Notes: generated by a model not told the origin, from the sequence alone. DNA of 64,000 bases from Blastobasis lacticolella (GCA_905147135.1 LR990061.1:4936026-5000025); one strand, 5' to 3'. Shown: positions 10,901-21,549, counted from the stretch's first letter. Program-made: numbers and translations.

Positions 10901-12270
10901 GTATTTGGAGAGTATTTACCTCCTGGCCTTTTAGAAACGTTTCACTGAAACATAAAATATCTATCTTATTTGTATTAATTAAAATTTCTACTTGGCTAAG
11001 CTTTGACCTGAGTCCCTGTATATTTTGGTGCAGTATGTTTAGAGTGTGTTTATTAGTCCCGAAAAAACTGATTCCTATTTTCAACAGGAGTATCGTTCAG
11101 AATGTTAGAGTTAAGAGATTTATTCGGTGTATTATTGACATTTGAAGTAGTACGTTTAAAATAAAAGGGAATAGTGCCCTTCTGTAGGGAAGCATTTTTA
11201 ATTACGGATATAATACTTTCGGAACTAAGGCATGAATTTTTTATACTCTGGTTTCGATTCATATTATTAAAGAAATACGGTATAGTGCCAGGTATGTATG
11301 TTCTTACAGTCTTATGGTTGTTCATAGTGCATGGCCTTAAGCTTAAGTAATGTGTATCATAATCTTTTACATCAATTGTTTTATTTACCATCGAGATAAT
11401 TATGTTTTGAAGTTGCTTTATACTTAAATACCTATTATTTACATCTATATAAAAACAATTTTTGTAGCAAGATAACACAGTCTTTAACTGAGTATTCAGT
11501 TTATCTTCATTAAGATACGGGTTTCGCAATATACTAGTTATAATTATATTAGGTTTACTTAATTTTTTTAATATTCCACAAATTTCTGCAAAGAACAGTG
11601 TTGGATTAGAGTCATTAGAACCAACGCACAAAATTATCCAGTCGTCTTTTGTAAGATTTTGTAAATCCAGGTTAGACTTGTCGAATATGAATCCGGTTGG
11701 CGCATTCGGGTATGTGGTTCCGTATATTTGGTACTCTTTTGGGTTTTTGTAATTAGATCGTCTGTACCTTAATGAAGTAGCGAGGTTAGATGCCTGTTGA
11801 TCACCTAAAATTATAATTTTGTTTCTCTGCTCTGAGTTGTTTTCGAGATTAGAAGGACAGTTATGAGTACTGTTTCGAATTTGTCGTGTTGATGATGGCG
11901 ACGATTTCATGGTAGCGCACTTTGCGACTGGATTGCACAATGTTATGGGTGATTCCTCAGTATCTTGAAAGTTCAGTTTGGTTGAGTTTAAACTGATATA
12001 TTTTCTTTTTGTTACGTTTTTCTTCGGCGTAATTGTGTACGTACTGGTGGACTTACTTTTGCCTGGATGCGGCATTTTTCTTCTTAACATATTGTTTTCT
12101 TCCTGAAGGTTATCTATTTTTTGTTCACATGATATTAATTTCTCTTGAAGATTGAAAATTATACATTCCAACTCCTTTATTTTTTCGCTACAATTTATGT
12201 TATTGGGAAGTGGAACATCTAATTTCACTGGGTACGCCGAAATTGCCTCCTTTTTTGTTTTTGAGAGTGA
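7937..12270 (-). mobile_element. CR1-like non-LTR retrotransposon inserted in piggyBac
   Basis: Two overlapping minus-strand frames (ORF1 and ORF2) are followed by a ~270-bp 3' UTR. The 3' end is AATAAA-containing and closes with a (TTCTA)n microsatellite at 7941-7970, a tail type seen in CR1-group elements instead of poly(A). piggyBac transposase sequence continues directly on both sides, so the LINE landed inside that gene. The 5' boundary is put near 12,270, where piggyBac homology stops; the first ORF1 codons may come from piggyBac read in another frame. Confidence 0.8.
8208..11084 (-). CDS. LINE ORF2: endonuclease-reverse transcriptase
   Basis: A 958-aa uninterrupted frame. The N-terminus is an APE-type endonuclease (NILHQNIQGLRSK at about residues 17-29, then LAGDFNIN and a LGLSDHSGQI block). 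The RT follows from about residue 440, with DGIPIQVIK, YRPIALLSSFSKIFEKI, LFLDMSKAFDCV, GIPQGSILGPLLFLVYIN and the catalytic MYADD box at about residue 685. It would nick target DNA and copy the element RNA at the break. It overlaps ORF1 by 32 nt in another frame. No frameshift or stop is present, so this copy could still encode an active enzyme. Confidence 0.93.
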   Translation of the reverse strand: MKIGISFFGTNKHTLNILHQNIQGLRSKLSQVEILINTNKIDILCFSETFLKGQEVNTLQIHGYSLASFFCRNKSRGGVCIYIKNGINFQPLNSISSLTMELNFECCGLLLPELNYLVICIYRIPNSNFDIFIKSLELLLFRITLRARYATKKVVLAGDFNINTLENSKQCIIFKNTLLKYNVHLTINEPTRITLQSQTCIDNIITNLKTFKSKVVHLGLSDHSGQIIEIPCGQSFNEKYWYVYKRNVNKYIDVFLHYVSQISFAEVYSHTDVNLAYRKFLDLYKMLYDICIPLERLKITYKRKCNWQSRGIRNAAKIKRKIHQQIFKNKQIHLKPYYKKYCKALKLITSIAKRKYNIEYITNSTNKNKATWSLIKKQTKPANLIKTTVEKINVNSKYISDANIIARSFNDHFTTKNNHNHCSNNYKPTTKNHCNSIFLQPVDAHELKTTIMSLKNKNSYGYDGIPIQVIKRSINYICEPLVYIINLMLENGIFPEDLKKSIIKPIFKKGSRSIIDDYRPIALLSSFSKIFEKIIHTRLVNYLKKNNLLNTNQFGFQKNKSTILAIFKILKQVWDMSNVKTQSVGLFLDMSKAFDCVIHDTLLIQLENLGIRGNALNLFATYLKNRQQQTAINKYNETNKTIEEIQSPFRNVILGIPQGSILGPLLFLVYINELPNIIKHLCVMYADDVTILFRDMHKDKIAFEKEINATLKTIVNWLRTLNLTVNANKTKLIQFRNYRNDSYNLNISDTNKKIEEVDEINFLGLSLDSHLNWKSHVSKISSYCYALSILTETTSLKVARAAYYGHVYPLLSYGIIYWGNSVNVQSTFILQKQCLRIIYNMYSDETLRNVFREKQHLTLTNIYILELSSFIKNNMFYFKTAAEGRTNKRNRYIYDINVPITNNNIYNKSAFRVGIKIYNHLPVELKALDTTKFKNKLKIFLLNNVFYNLKEFYDYKTH

Positions 12271-12303
12271 TATTCGTGTTTCGTTTTTTACGCGTAAATC
12301 CAT
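11053..12303 (-). CDS. LINE ORF1: coiled coil plus SGNH-esterase-like domain
   Basis: A 416-aa frame. A leucine/glutamate-rich coiled coil covers about residues 38-77 (KIKELECIIFNLQEKLISCE). A domain resembling the SGNH esterases of CR1 ORF1 proteins follows, with IIILGDQQASNLA (block I) near residue 165 and LCVGSNDSNP (block III) near 228. Block I normally reads GDS, with Ser as nucleophile; here it is GDQ, so hydrolase activity is doubtful. The chosen ATG lies in sequence that probably belongs to piggyBac, so the true ORF1 start may have been lost. Confidence 0.7.
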   Translation of the reverse strand: MDLRVKNETRISLSKTKKEAISAYPVKLDVPLPNNINCSEKIKELECIIFNLQEKLISCEQKIDNLQEENNMLRRKMPHPGKSKSTSTYTITPKKNVTKRKYISLNSTKLNFQDTEESPITLCNPVAKCATMKSSPSSTRQIRNSTHNCPSNLENNSEQRNKIIILGDQQASNLATSLRYRRSNYKNPKEYQIYGTTYPNAPTGFIFDKSNLDLQNLTKDDWIILCVGSNDSNPTLFFAEICGILKKLSKPNIIITSILRNPYLNEDKLNTQLKTVLSCYKNCFYIDVNNRYLSIKQLQNIIISMVNKTIDVKDYDTHYLSLRPCTMNNHKTVRTYIPGTIPYFFNNMNRNQSIKNSCLSSESIISVIKNASLQKGTIPFYFKRTTSNVNNTPNKSLNSNILNDTPVENRNQFFRD

Positions 12304-12885
12304 CGATAAGGCTGCGTGCTAAACGAAGTCTGAAATCTCGGTGTGTATGTAGCTTTTGCTTATCAATTTGTAGGTATGCTATATATGAGTTTATAACAGC
12401 AGCATCGAACATGAAAAAAAATAAACGCATCCAATTGCGTCGTGATTTCCTGCCTATGGGGTAGGATGCACGGAAATGATCAAAATGATCCACTCCCCCC
12501 ATAGTTACAGTGTATTCGGCGATGGCTGTGGGAATGGTGATATTTTTCTTACTACCATCCTTATGCGTGCGCTTGACCGAAGACACAGACTTCGGATTAT
12601 GTGCCGTTGTCAAAACATTGACAAGTTGAGTATCCATCCACTGTATAGCGGAAATCGGAGCTTTACTTTTATACATAAACTCATGTTTTGCAAGTTTCTC
12701 TTTCTTTGATCTATTTTTGTTCAACATCTTCTCTGGTAGGCCTTTTCGGTTCAAATGTACGGTACCTACGGCGTATATTCCTTTTTTTATCAATAAAGCA
12801 TTCATCAAAGGAATGCCGGTAAAGAAGTTGTCAAAAGCTGCAAGGGTATTGCGAGGTACACCTTCGCATACAACGTCATTACAAT
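12271..12885 (-). pseudogene. piggyBac transposase, catalytic-core part (internal fragment)
   Basis: The minus strand encodes FDNFFTGIPLMNALL (the second catalytic Asp region), KGLPEKML, SVSSVKRTHKDGS and the strongly conserved TMGGVDHFDHFRASYP plus RRNWMRLFFFMFDAAVINSYIAY segment, which holds the last catalytic Asp. An ATG-started frame runs 12808-12200, but homology continues upstream to 12,885, where a gypsy LTR interrupts it. Downstream it is cut by the CR1-like LINE, with the C-terminal finger resuming at 7,922. The upstream part is at 45,991-46,194. Confidence 0.88.
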
Positions 12886-13391
12886 TTTGGAGGTCTTGAG
12901 TAGTAGGATTAATTAAACTCCGTAGACAAGTGTGGAATGGATGTATTTACAGAAAATGTGCCTAACTATATTTACAAATACGTACTACCTAAACTTGTGT
13001 GACTGATCTAGTAAAAAGCTATTTGCGTTGACCAATGGGAAAGCCCGCCGCGAGATAGCTTCCCCCACCACGCCGCGCGCCGGCGTGGTGCCGCTATAAA
13101 TAGGAGGCGCAGAGCGGCGGACGCCCATTTGGCCGGCGCATCGAGGGACAGCACATCGGAGGAAGCTCGGCGCGTACGGTGGCGACTACAGCGGCGGCGA
13201 ACTCCGGTGGTCTTCTGAAACTGCGCTGGGGCTCCGTGGCGTGAAGAACAATCCAAGACAAGTCGTTCTTTTCAGAACGCATCCTGAGTTTCGTGACCTA
13301 ATACGCTCTCTGTGGCTAAATACGCATTCGTTCTATTTATTATAGAACACGAGTTTCACGACTTTTATACGAATACAATACGGTAGCCACA
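12886..13391 (-). repeat. 3' LTR of gypsy element 2 (506 bp, uninterrupted)
   Basis: On the minus strand it begins TGTGGCTACCG and ends CTCAAGACCTCCAAA. It contains a TATA-like CTATTTATAGCGG (complement of about 13,091-13,103), so the promoter is probably there. Its parts recur at 21,559-21,625, 24,078-24,393 and 45,868-45,990, which are the pieces of the 5' LTR. Confidence 0.9.
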
Positions 13392-13406
13392 GTACTCCCC
13401 CTCAAG
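13392..13406 (-). other. Polypurine tract of gypsy element 2
   Basis: The minus-strand sequence CTTGAGGGGGAG lies immediately before the TGTGG start of the 3' LTR, the normal place for the plus-strand primer of reverse transcription. Confidence 0.8.
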
Positions 13407-13748
13407 CGAAGCGTACAGGTAGTTTGGTGGTGCGTCCGGCTCGTGTCTTGTGTTGTGTTGGTCTCGTGTTTCGCATTGTGGTCGGCTGTTGTCTCGATGT
13501 AGGTATCTTCGTTTCAGGGTCGTTTCTGTTGATTTGTTGTCGTTGGGTAGTGGAGTTGTATTCATTTTCAGCGGTCTCGTTCAGTGTGTAGGCAGGCTTG
13601 AGTCGGTCGATTGATATTTTAGCTTGTCGTTGTGGTAGTTGAACGGTAAATATTTTTCTGTCTCGGTCAATGACCTTGTAGGGCCCCTCGTACGGTGGTT
13701 GTAGCGGCTTTTTTACAGCGTCGATTCTTACGAAAGCGTAGCTGCAGG
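13407..13748 (-). pseudogene. Integrase C-terminal end of gypsy element 2, cut off by Harbinger
   Basis: The minus strand encodes SYAFVRIDAVKKPLQ, PPYEGPYKVIDRDRK, FTVQLPQ and ISIDRLKPAY, the usual C-terminal part of gypsy integrases, followed by a Gln/Thr/Arg-rich tail. It continues the frame that stops at 17,800 on the far side of the Harbinger element. Confidence 0.82.
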
Positions 13749-14774
13749 AGGTCTACTCCGAAATCACGATCCGATACTTTCGGAACCGACCGATACCCGA
13801 CCGACCGAAACATTGTGACCCTACCATGAACTTAGTTCGGATTCTTATTAATCCTTCGGATTCATAGACAATGCTCAGGTGAAATTCGGAACGAATGAAA
13901 AGGAGCACTAGGGTAAATACACCTATTGATATTTTGGCGATATATTAGAATATGCATTAAATACGTCGATTTACCATATAAAAATACTTTATCAATCAAG
14001 AGAATGAGTATTTTGTTTTTGTTTTTAATTTTTTTGCGAGATAAATGTAATATTTATAATATTTATTAAGATTTGAACATTCAAGAAAATAAATTGGCTG
14101 TATACAATGGATGCACTTGCCTGCCCATGCCTTGTATCAATAAAAAAAGTGACAAAATGTAAACAAACAAATGAGTTCGAGATTGGAGATGTTTTTGCTT
14201 TATTTTTGCATTACTATTAAACGCGATAATGAATTTGAAATAAACTATGGTTTTCAAGCAATAACCACTTAACACCAAGGAGAAAAGTAGTTGACGTTTT
14301 AAGTGGGTTGGTGCAAGTTTGTGATGCCTTCTTGAACAAAAGCGAGCAAGGCACTTTGCCCGGAACGTACACAAATTTAGTGAATATGAATACAAGTTGG
14401 TCGTGGGCCGTGGACCCCGTGGCCCTTTTGGTTTATCTTGGAAATGATACTTTATTGAAGCACATACATTTGGCAAACAACCATGACTGCGCCGACATCT
14501 CATCAAATTGAACTGTTGAACTTCCTCGAGGAAGCTTGAGGAGTGTGGAGGGTCGTGCACGCTCCCACAGGCTTTGCAATGCCATGGATAATAAAAATAA
14601 AAGGTTAGGTGCACTAAAAGCACCAAACAATGGCAGAAGGTGAGTTTGTAGTTTGTTGTTTATGTATAATTCATACAAATTAGTCATGCATGATTATTCA
14701 AACGTTATTTCATATTAGGTAACAGCAGCACAGAGGCAGGCAGTAATGTAGCTTATAGCCCAGAATAGCACTGC

Positions 14775-14995
14775 AATGCAGTGTGATTTCCACAAGCTAG
14801 TAACCACTACATATTATAAATCAAAGTTATACGCCGTGTCTGGCTGTCTGTTCGTGATAAACTCAAAAACTACTGAACAGATTTCCATGCAGTTTACACC
14901 AATAGACAAAGTGATTTAGAGGAAGGTTTAGGTGTATAATTTGTTAATGTTGTTACTACCTGTGCGAAGCTGGGGCGGTCGAGTAATATATAAAA
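14775..14995 (+). repeat. Short interspersed repeat, possibly Helitron-derived
   Basis: The stretch with AAACTCAAAAACTACTGAAC, TTTAGAGGAAGGTTTAGGTG and CTGTGCGAAGCTGGGGCGG looks like the abundant insect non-autonomous repeat that often ends in a 'gcgaagccggggcggg' sequence. It has no coding potential. Family assignment is from memory of such repeats and is tentative. Confidence 0.45.
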
Positions 14996-15619
14996 GTAAT
15001 ACATTATTTATTTACTTTTGCAGCTCCACGATGACTACGAATGGTTCGGCAGCAGCCTATCCTTCGAGCTAATGGTTCTGTATGGGTGACTGTTCCGATT
15101 TGAAGAGGACCACGCACAGTGAGAGACGGGAAACAATGAGGCAGGAGGAGGAGGGCATTATGGCAGCAGCCACAATAATAATCGATGCTGTAGTGGCCAT
15201 GCAACGGTTAATGCAGCAATTTATAGATAGAACAAATAAGATTTTTTTTCTATCTATAAATTTGCATGCATTTATTATTAATTCTAAGTTATCAATAAAT
15301 TTTCTGTTTCTATTATCAATTAATTACATTTACATTAAAAAAAATCTTTGGTTTACATACAAAATAAAATTGTTTTATTTATTAATAATAACAGCAATAT
15401 GCTTATAGACTAATCTCACAAAACAGGACAAGTACATATTAAAATACAATAAAGGAAGTCATCAGTCAATATTAAAGTATTATATGAATACAAAAAGTAT
15501 ACACAATGTCAAAATCATTCAGAATTAATATCAAAAACATAATAAGGGTTTCGGTGCATCAAAGTAATTGTATTAAATAATTGGTTCCTCTGAAATTACT
15601 TAAATAACCTAACTATCCG

Positions 15620-17330
15620 CTCCCTCTCCCTCTGTCCCCTTAGAAAATGACCAATTTCCCTACGACTCCTGCCGAGCATTTTCTGCTCGGAGATCATCTT
15701 CTATCAACTGTAGAGCATTCACACCGGCCCTTATGCACATATTGTGCAAAACAGCAGGCTAAGATTATCTTACCTGCTGTTTCCCCTCGCTGCCATAAGT
15801 CATCTCCACCAACCTTTTAGGATGATAAATGTGTATTCAATGGTGGAAAGGGCACGCTTGTGGAAAGGGCAATATTGTATTTGCCATCTGGATTGTTTTG
15901 CTCAACATGGGCTATTGGTGTCAGTAAATACTCTCGTAGAGCATATCCTGAATCACCTGTAAAAATGAAATAACAATAAGTTAATTCTGATGCAATCGGT
16001 GAGTCTGCTATCCGTTTGCGAGGTTGTGGGTTTCAATTGACCACGTGCAACTAAATTGTAATTATTTGTCCTTTTGTGCTATCCAAATTCAAGTACATAT
16101 AATTTCTTTGTTATAGGCGGCAGTAACCGCTTACCATCAGGTGTACCGTCTGCTCATTTGTCACTGTGCAGCCTTAAAACCTCCTTGACATAAGGGGAGA
16201 CCTCTGCCCAACAGTGGGATGTTATATGTATAGCTGTGGTTATAAGTTTCCTTAGTAATTAGAATTTTCTTACTTAATATATATGTAGTCTCTTGGAGAC
16301 CCTCCAGATGATCCTATGTCTTGATATTCAGACCAAATAAAAGAATTGTGCGACACTCCACCATATCTTGCATCCACATTTAGGATATTACAGTTGAAGT
16401 CACATATCTAAAAATAATAAACTTGTGAGATACAGTTATGGACAAGTGGACAGTTATTGTTACATGGGCGAAATGTAGGCATATAAAGACAATAAAAGTG
16501 CATAACAATTATTGAGTAATTATACCTACATATTATGTATTTTACACCTTGGGTGTTGATAGAATGGAAATGTTTCCTATTAAAAAATCACTCCTCATGT
16601 TCACTGAGCCTGAAAATGGCTATATGTGTATACTATATATATAATACACCCCACTACTCCTGGAAGATTGTATAGCTCATAAAACCTGTAAGGAAAAAAC
16701 ATTGTCTTGAAAAATGAGAAATCAAATCAATGCCTACAATAAAAGTAATAAAATAGCATTTCGGTCATTTGCATTTTGAGGGAATTTTATGTACCTACAC
16801 TTATGTGTGATGTATTGATGGCAGTCATGACCTCCATCAGACCCGAGTTTGCTGGGGCATCAGTATTCTGCTCCACAGATCCTTGATAACTACCCCGAGC
16901 ATAAAAATTCAGGGCAAAGAGTATCTAAAAATTATAAATAATATTATAATTAAATAATTTACTAGACAAAAGGTCAGACTTAGGTATAGGTTACTAAACC
17001 TAGGTAATCTGATAAAATACTTTGTTAAGTCCAACACTTACCTTTGTTGTGTTGTCAATTGCACGACGACTACGTTTCCGGGGTAGAAGAGGCACAATCT
17101 CTTGGCAGAGCTCTTCATAGTGCCTGACTCAGTCTGTAGTTTGAAACAAAGCTCAATCAGGCACTACATTGACATTAAAAGAATCACGGAGGCGTCTGCG
17201 ATGCCGCTGGCGCTCAACACGCTCTTCCAGGAGGGCTTCTTCCACCAGAATCATACGTCCTATCATTTTGAATTAGGTGTTCGCTGCAATTTCCAATACA
17301 CACTTAGTTTTCCACATTATTGAAATACAA
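15620..17330 (-). pseudogene. Harbinger-type transposase, decayed, several exons or frames
   Basis: Minus-strand blocks match the PIF/Harbinger DDE transposase. An N-terminal RHRRRLRDSFNVNVV lies near 17,200. EELCQEIVPLLPRKR lies near 17,080. ALNFYARGSYQGSVEQN lies at about 16,850-16,930. The GDSGYALREYLLTPI block, with a catalytic Asp, lies at about 15,915-15,960, and LMAARGETAGKIILACC lies near 15,760. Frameshifts and stops separate or interrupt them (for example within the region after GKYNIA), so the gene is not functional as it stands. Some gaps may be introns. Confidence 0.75.
16105..16235 (+). repeat. Fragments of two LINE-derived repeats
   Basis: GGCGGCAGTAACCGCTTACC with ATCAGGTG matches the moth repeat also seen at 49.44 and 53.55 kb. 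It is followed by CCTCTGCCCAACAGTGGGAT, the kind of sequence found at the 3' end of RTE-type LINEs. Confidence 0.6.
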
Positions 17331-17799
17331 AACTCCAAAACAATGTTGAGTGAAGACTTACTTTGGCAGGAAACTTAACAAAAACCATACAACCAAGAGT
17401 TCAAGTTCACAATAATATATTTTTCACATACACTGTGTATTCAACTAAGCTCACACAAAGAATGAACTCTAATATTTCGTCGCAACCTCTTGTTATTATT
17501 TAAACGAGTGGAATTTATCGCCGTGCCGGGATTTCCGGGAACACACACTTGAAATTTTGTACTTACGATAGTCCCACGATAACTATTTTGCTGTCGTAGA
17601 TTTTGACATAAAATCAACGATGCAACAGCTGTCAAACTCAAATTATCGGTCGAACTTTACGCGTTCAGAGTAGGGTCTCCGACGCAACTAATGTCAAATA
17701 AATTCGGTCCGATTGAATGAAAGACCGTCCCGATCGACCCGATCGAAAGAAGTTCGTAGTAGGAAACACCCGAACATTCGGCCGAATCATCGCTAATTG

Positions 17800-18294
17800 T
17801 CACTTCGTGGTAGACCCCCAGGTTTGTAGGTCTTTATGCACGAAGATCGGTCTGTTGCTTGCATGTGATGGTAGTGGTTGCTTTGGTTTCAGAGTGTTGA
17901 TTGTTTTTCGTAGTTGGGATACGTAGTTGTAGTCGGCGATTTGCAGGTTTTCGGTTTGTGTAGTGGTAGCAAAAAAATCTCCAGGTAGGCGCAAGTTGTA
18001 GCCGTAGGTAAGTTCGGCAGCGCTAATATTTGTGTCGTTACGTAGTGCGGCTCGAAGTCCCAGCAAAACGGTAGGTATTTCTTCGATCCACGTAGTTTGT
18101 CCGGAGAGTCGCGTTTTCAGTGCCGCTTTTAAACTGCGATGCCAGCGCTCGACGATACCGTTTGCTTGCGGGTGATACGGTGTTGTGCGTGTTTTTTCTA
18201 TTCCCATTATTTTCGTTAGGTAGGTAAATAGCTGGCTCTCGAACTGTCGTCCTTGGTCGGTTGTGATGGTTTGTGGGCAGCCAAAACGGGTTAT
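17800..18294 (-). pseudogene. Integrase catalytic core continuation, after an in-frame stop
   Basis: The frame is the same as the long pol frame but is separated from it by one TGA at 18,295-18,297. It shows TTDQGRQFES (second catalytic Asp) and PYHPQANGIVERWHRSLK (catalytic Glu). It then runs into the Harbinger end at 17,818 and stops. The TGA stands where gypsy integrases commonly have Trp (TGG), so a single G-to-A change explains it. Confidence 0.85.
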
Positions 18295-20679
18295 TCAATG
18301 TTCGTAGATTACTTTCGCCACGTCTTCGGCGGTGATTTCTTCGGTAGGTATTGCTTCGGGCCATCTTGTAAGTCGGTCGATCATTGTGATTAGGTCGCGG
18401 TAGCCGTGCCGCGTAGGGGGTAGCGGTCCGACTATGTCGATGTGGATGTGCTGAAATCTGTCTGCCGGTGGGAACGAAGATAGTTCGCTTGACGTGTGGC
18501 GATGTATCTTACATTGTTGGCAGCGTAGGCATTGTTTGGCCCAGGCGCCAACGTCCTTGTTTATCGATGGCCAAAAGTATTTCTGCGTGACAAGCTTTCG
18601 GGTGGTGCGTACTCCTGGGTGGCTGATGTTGTGGACTGCATCGAATGCTATCTTGCGATACGGCAGCGGTAGGTATGGTCGCATGTGTTGAGTAGACGTC
18701 TCGCAGTATAGAGTAGTGTTCGAGTTAGGTAAAGTAATTTTACGTAGGCATAAATTACTTTGTTTCTCGAGCTTCGTTATCGTGCTGTCTCTTTCTTGCA
18801 CTCTTGCGATTTCTTCGTAATTGAGTGTCGTTGGACAGGCGATACTTTCAACGCGGCTGAGGGCGTCGGCGACGACGTTATCTTGGCCAGTCACGTGACG
18901 AATGTCGGTGATGAATTCGCTGATGAATTGCAGTTGGCGTGCTCGGCGCGGTAGCTCGGATGGCGATGGCGACTTGTGTAATACGTAGGTAAGCGGCTTG
19001 TGATCGGTGAAAACTATGGTTTCTCTTCCTTCGAACATTTTTCTGAAGTGCTTGACTGCCATGTAAATAGCTAGTAGTTCGCGGTCGAATGTACTGTACT
19101 TCTGTTGTGCGTCGGAGAATTTCTTCGAGAAGTAGCCGAGTGGTTGCCATCTGTTACAGATGCGTTGTTGGAGGACGGCTCCAGCTGCTTTGTCGGAGGC
19201 ATCTGAGAATATCGCCAACGTTCCATGGTGGGACGGGTGGGCGAGTGAAGCTGCCTTTTGAATGCTGGCTTTACAGGCTTCGAATGCAGATGTTGATTGG
19301 TCGTCCCATTTTATTTCTGTTTTGTCTTTCCTCTTCGAATTATGTAGGTAATTACTGAGCGGGGCTTGGATGGTAGCGGCGTTAGGTATGTTCTCTCGGT
19401 AAAAGTTGAGCATGCCGAGGAATCGCCGTAGCTCTTCGATCGTCTTCGGTTTCGGAAAATCGGCGATTGCATTGATTTTCTCTTGTGGAGGTTTTATTCC
19501 GTGCTTCGAGACGTGGTACCCGAGGAAGTTGACTTCGTCTTTGCCAAACACGCATTTCGAAGGGTTGATAGTGATGCCGTATTCTTCTAGTCGTTGTAGG
19601 ACTGTTCGAAGGTGTTTCCGGTGTTCATCTTCGGTTCGGGAAGCGATGAGGAGATCGTCGACGAATGGAAAGACGTAATCCAGCCCTCGCAGTACTTCGT
19701 GGACAAACCGCTGAAAGGTTTGCCCGGCGTTGCGGAGGCCGGGGCACATGCGTGGGAACTCGAACAATCCGAACGGTGTTATTATTGCCGTTTTTTCGAT
19801 GTCCTCTTCCTTGATTGGCAATTGTTGATAAGCTCGGTTCAAATCGAGCGTAGAGAAGACTTGACAACCGGCGAGGTGGTAGGTAAAATCTTTGATGCGT
19901 GGTATCGGGTAGCGGTCGGGCTTCGTAATACTGTTTAGGCGTCGGTAGTCGCCGCAAACTCGCAGGTCACCGTTTTTCTTCGGTACGATGTGTAAAGGTG
20001 ATGCCCACGGGCTCTTGCTCGGCCGGCACAATCCTTGATCGATCATGTTTTGGAATTCGTTCTTGACTCGATCGTAACGATTGTGAGGTATGGGGCGGGC
20101 TCTGCAGTACAACGGTGGTCCGGAGGTCTCGATGAAATGTTCCACGTTGTGTTTGGGGTTGAGTTTCATCGAAGTGATGCGAGTGATTCCAGGGAAATCT
20201 GCTAGAATACTGTGGTAGGACTGTTGCAGGTCGATGCTTCGAACTGTAGGTATTTTCGTGTGACAAACTGGTGCGTTGACTGCTAGGTTTGTGACGTCAT
20301 CGATTAGTCGGCGGTTCTTGAGGTCTACAATCAGTCGGTGATGTTGAAGAAAATCGGCTCCAATTATTGGTCTGCTGACGTCGGCGATGATAAATTTCCA
20401 GCGGTATGGTCGGCGTAGGCGTAAATCAAGATCCAACGTCGTTTCGCCGTAGGTAGATATCGCGGAGTTGTTGGCTGCGTAGAGCGTGAATGGCAGCGGT
20501 TGCGGTCGAGTTCCTTTCCTCTTCGGTATGACGGATATATTTGCACCCGTATCTACTAAAAAGGTGAGTTTCGAGTTTCTGTCAGTGACGAATAGGCGGT
20601 GTGCTGTACTTGAAACACTGGTTTCCGCCACAGCCAGTGTTTGTTTTAGTTTTCCGACTTCTGTGCGGTGAATGAGCAT
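18295..20679 (-). CDS. pol: Gypsy pol: protease, RT, RNase H and start of integrase
   Basis: A 794-aa frame. The protease has [12 protein letters not shown] near residue 42. RT has [35 protein letters not shown] and the catalytic FVDDLLIAS near residue 340. RNase H has [16 protein letters not shown] and [12 protein letters not shown]. The integrase HHCC finger ([13 protein letters not shown] then CLRCQQCK) and first catalytic Asp ([10 protein letters not shown]) follow. The order PR-RT-RH-IN is Ty3/gypsy. It overlaps gag by 34 nt in another frame, so a ribosomal frameshift is likely. It ends at a premature TGA inside the integrase; the rest lies at 17,819-18,294 and 13,407-13,748. Confidence 0.93.
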   Translation of the reverse strand: MLIHRTEVGKLKQTLAVAETSVSSTAHRLFVTDRNSKLTFLVDTGANISVIPKRKGTRPQPLPFTLYAANNSAISTYGETTLDLDLRLRRPYRWKFIIADVSRPIIGADFLQHHRLIVDLKNRRLIDDVTNLAVNAPVCHTKIPTVRSIDLQQSYHSILADFPGITRITSMKLNPKHNVEHFIETSGPPLYCRARPIPHNRYDRVKNEFQNMIDQGLCRPSKSPWASPLHIVPKKNGDLRVCGDYRRLNSITKPDRYPIPRIKDFTYHLAGCQVFSTLDLNRAYQQLPIKEEDIEKTAIITPFGLFEFPRMCPGLRNAGQTFQRFVHEVLRGLDYVFPFVDDLLIASRTEDEHRKHLRTVLQRLEEYGITINPSKCVFGKDEVNFLGYHVSKHGIKPPQEKINAIADFPKPKTIEELRRFLGMLNFYRENIPNAATIQAPLSNYLHNSKRKDKTEIKWDDQSTSAFEACKASIQKAASLAHPSHHGTLAIFSDASDKAAGAVLQQRICNRWQPLGYFSKKFSDAQQKYSTFDRELLAIYMAVKHFRKMFEGRETIVFTDHKPLTYVLHKSPSPSELPRRARQLQFISEFITDIRHVTGQDNVVADALSRVESIACPTTLNYEEIARVQERDSTITKLEKQSNLCLRKITLPNSNTTLYCETSTQHMRPYLPLPYRKIAFDAVHNISHPGVRTTRKLVTQKYFWPSINKDVGAWAKQCLRCQQCKIHRHTSSELSSFPPADRFQHIHIDIVGPLPPTRHGYRDLITMIDRLTRWPEAIPTEEITAEDVAKVIYEH

Positions 20680-21506
20680 GGCGACGTGCAGCGTCTGGCG
20701 CGATCTCCAAATCGGCGATGGTAGTAACAGATTGGGCGATGCGGCGAGTGCGGCCGGGGTGGTGAACGGGACGGTGGTCTGTGGTGGTAGCGCTGGTACG
20801 ACGGGCTTCGCTGTCTTGAGCGTTGGAAGTGGCCGCGTGTCGATTGCTGCGCTCGTCCTTGCTTTAGTTCCGCGACCTCCATACTAAGCTTCCGAATTTC
20901 TTCGAGAAGGGTTTGATCGTGGGTTTTGTCTTGAGCTTGAGACGCAGGTGTTGAGGACACGGCGGACACTTCGGGCGACTGTTGTAACACGTTGTCGGCG
21001 AGGTTCGCTAAGTCGTCTAGTTTTGCGGTTTTGTTGATATTTTCGCTGACGGCGATTGCAGAGCGAACGGTAGGTGGTAGATTTTTCTTCCAAAGATGCT
21101 GCAGTACTGGTTCGGACAGCTTTCCTCGGCTGAGCATTTTCATGTGTCGTAGCAGCTGGCTTGGTGTGCGATCGCCTAACTCCACTTCGTTAAGCAGCTT
21201 TTCGAGTTTCCGCTCGTCGCTCTCTTCGTAGACGCTGATGAGACGACTTTTCAGCGCGTCGTAAAATTCGGCGTCGTCTTTAGGTGGGTCGTAGATAATG
21301 TCGCACACTTGTTCCAGCTCTGGTTTGCCGAGTTGCGCGATGATCATGTCCACCAGCTGCCGTTTTCCTTTTTTCTGATCCGCTGTGACCGACTCGAATC
21401 TGTAGAACCATAGTCGTGGGGTGTCGCGCCAAAACTGTGGGATGCGCAGCGAGAGAGCGATGCCTGCAACTTCTTGCTGTTCCCGTTGATAGTCTTGAGT
21501 CGCCAT
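20646..21506 (-). CDS. gag: Gypsy gag protein
   Basis: A 286-aa frame just downstream of the primer-binding site. It has the capsid-like start [19 protein letters not shown], typical of one large arthropod gypsy group, an Arg/Ser/Pro-rich stretch, and a finger-like [18 protein letters not shown] end in place of a standard CCHC knuckle. The frame is intact. Confidence 0.88.
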   Translation of the reverse strand: MATQDYQREQQEVAGIALSLRIPQFWRDTPRLWFYRFESVTADQKKGKRQLVDMIIAQLGKPELEQVCDIIYDPPKDDAEFYDALKSRLISVYEESDERKLEKLLNEVELGDRTPSQLLRHMKMLSRGKLSEPVLQHLWKKNLPPTVRSAIAVSENINKTAKLDDLANLADNVLQQSPEVSAVSSTPASQAQDKTHDQTLLEEIRKLSMEVAELKQGRAQQSTRGHFQRSRQRSPSYQRYHHRPPSRSPPRPHSPHRPICYYHRRFGDRARRCTSPCSFTAQKSEN

Positions 21507-21549
21507 AGTTCCCGGTGCTAAGCTGTGTTCTTGTTTCTTGAACGGCGGT

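Larger units (their letters stand above)
13749..17818 (-). mobile_element. PIF/Harbinger DNA transposon inserted in gypsy integrase
   Basis: The ends form an imperfect ~35-bp terminal inverted repeat: AGGTCTACTCCGAAATCACG from 13,749, and GGGGTCTACCACGAAGTGAC read inward from 17,818 on the other strand. CAGG stands on both sides (13,745-13,748 and 17,819-17,822) and would be a 3-4 bp target duplication. Minus-strand Harbinger transposase pieces are visible inside. The flanks join two parts of one integrase gene, which confirms the insertion. Confidence 0.8.

Noticed and set aside
14081..14626. 181-codon minus-strand frame
   Set aside because: It lies inside the Harbinger element, has a low-complexity start and no recognisable domain; the Harbinger accessory gene was considered but not supported.
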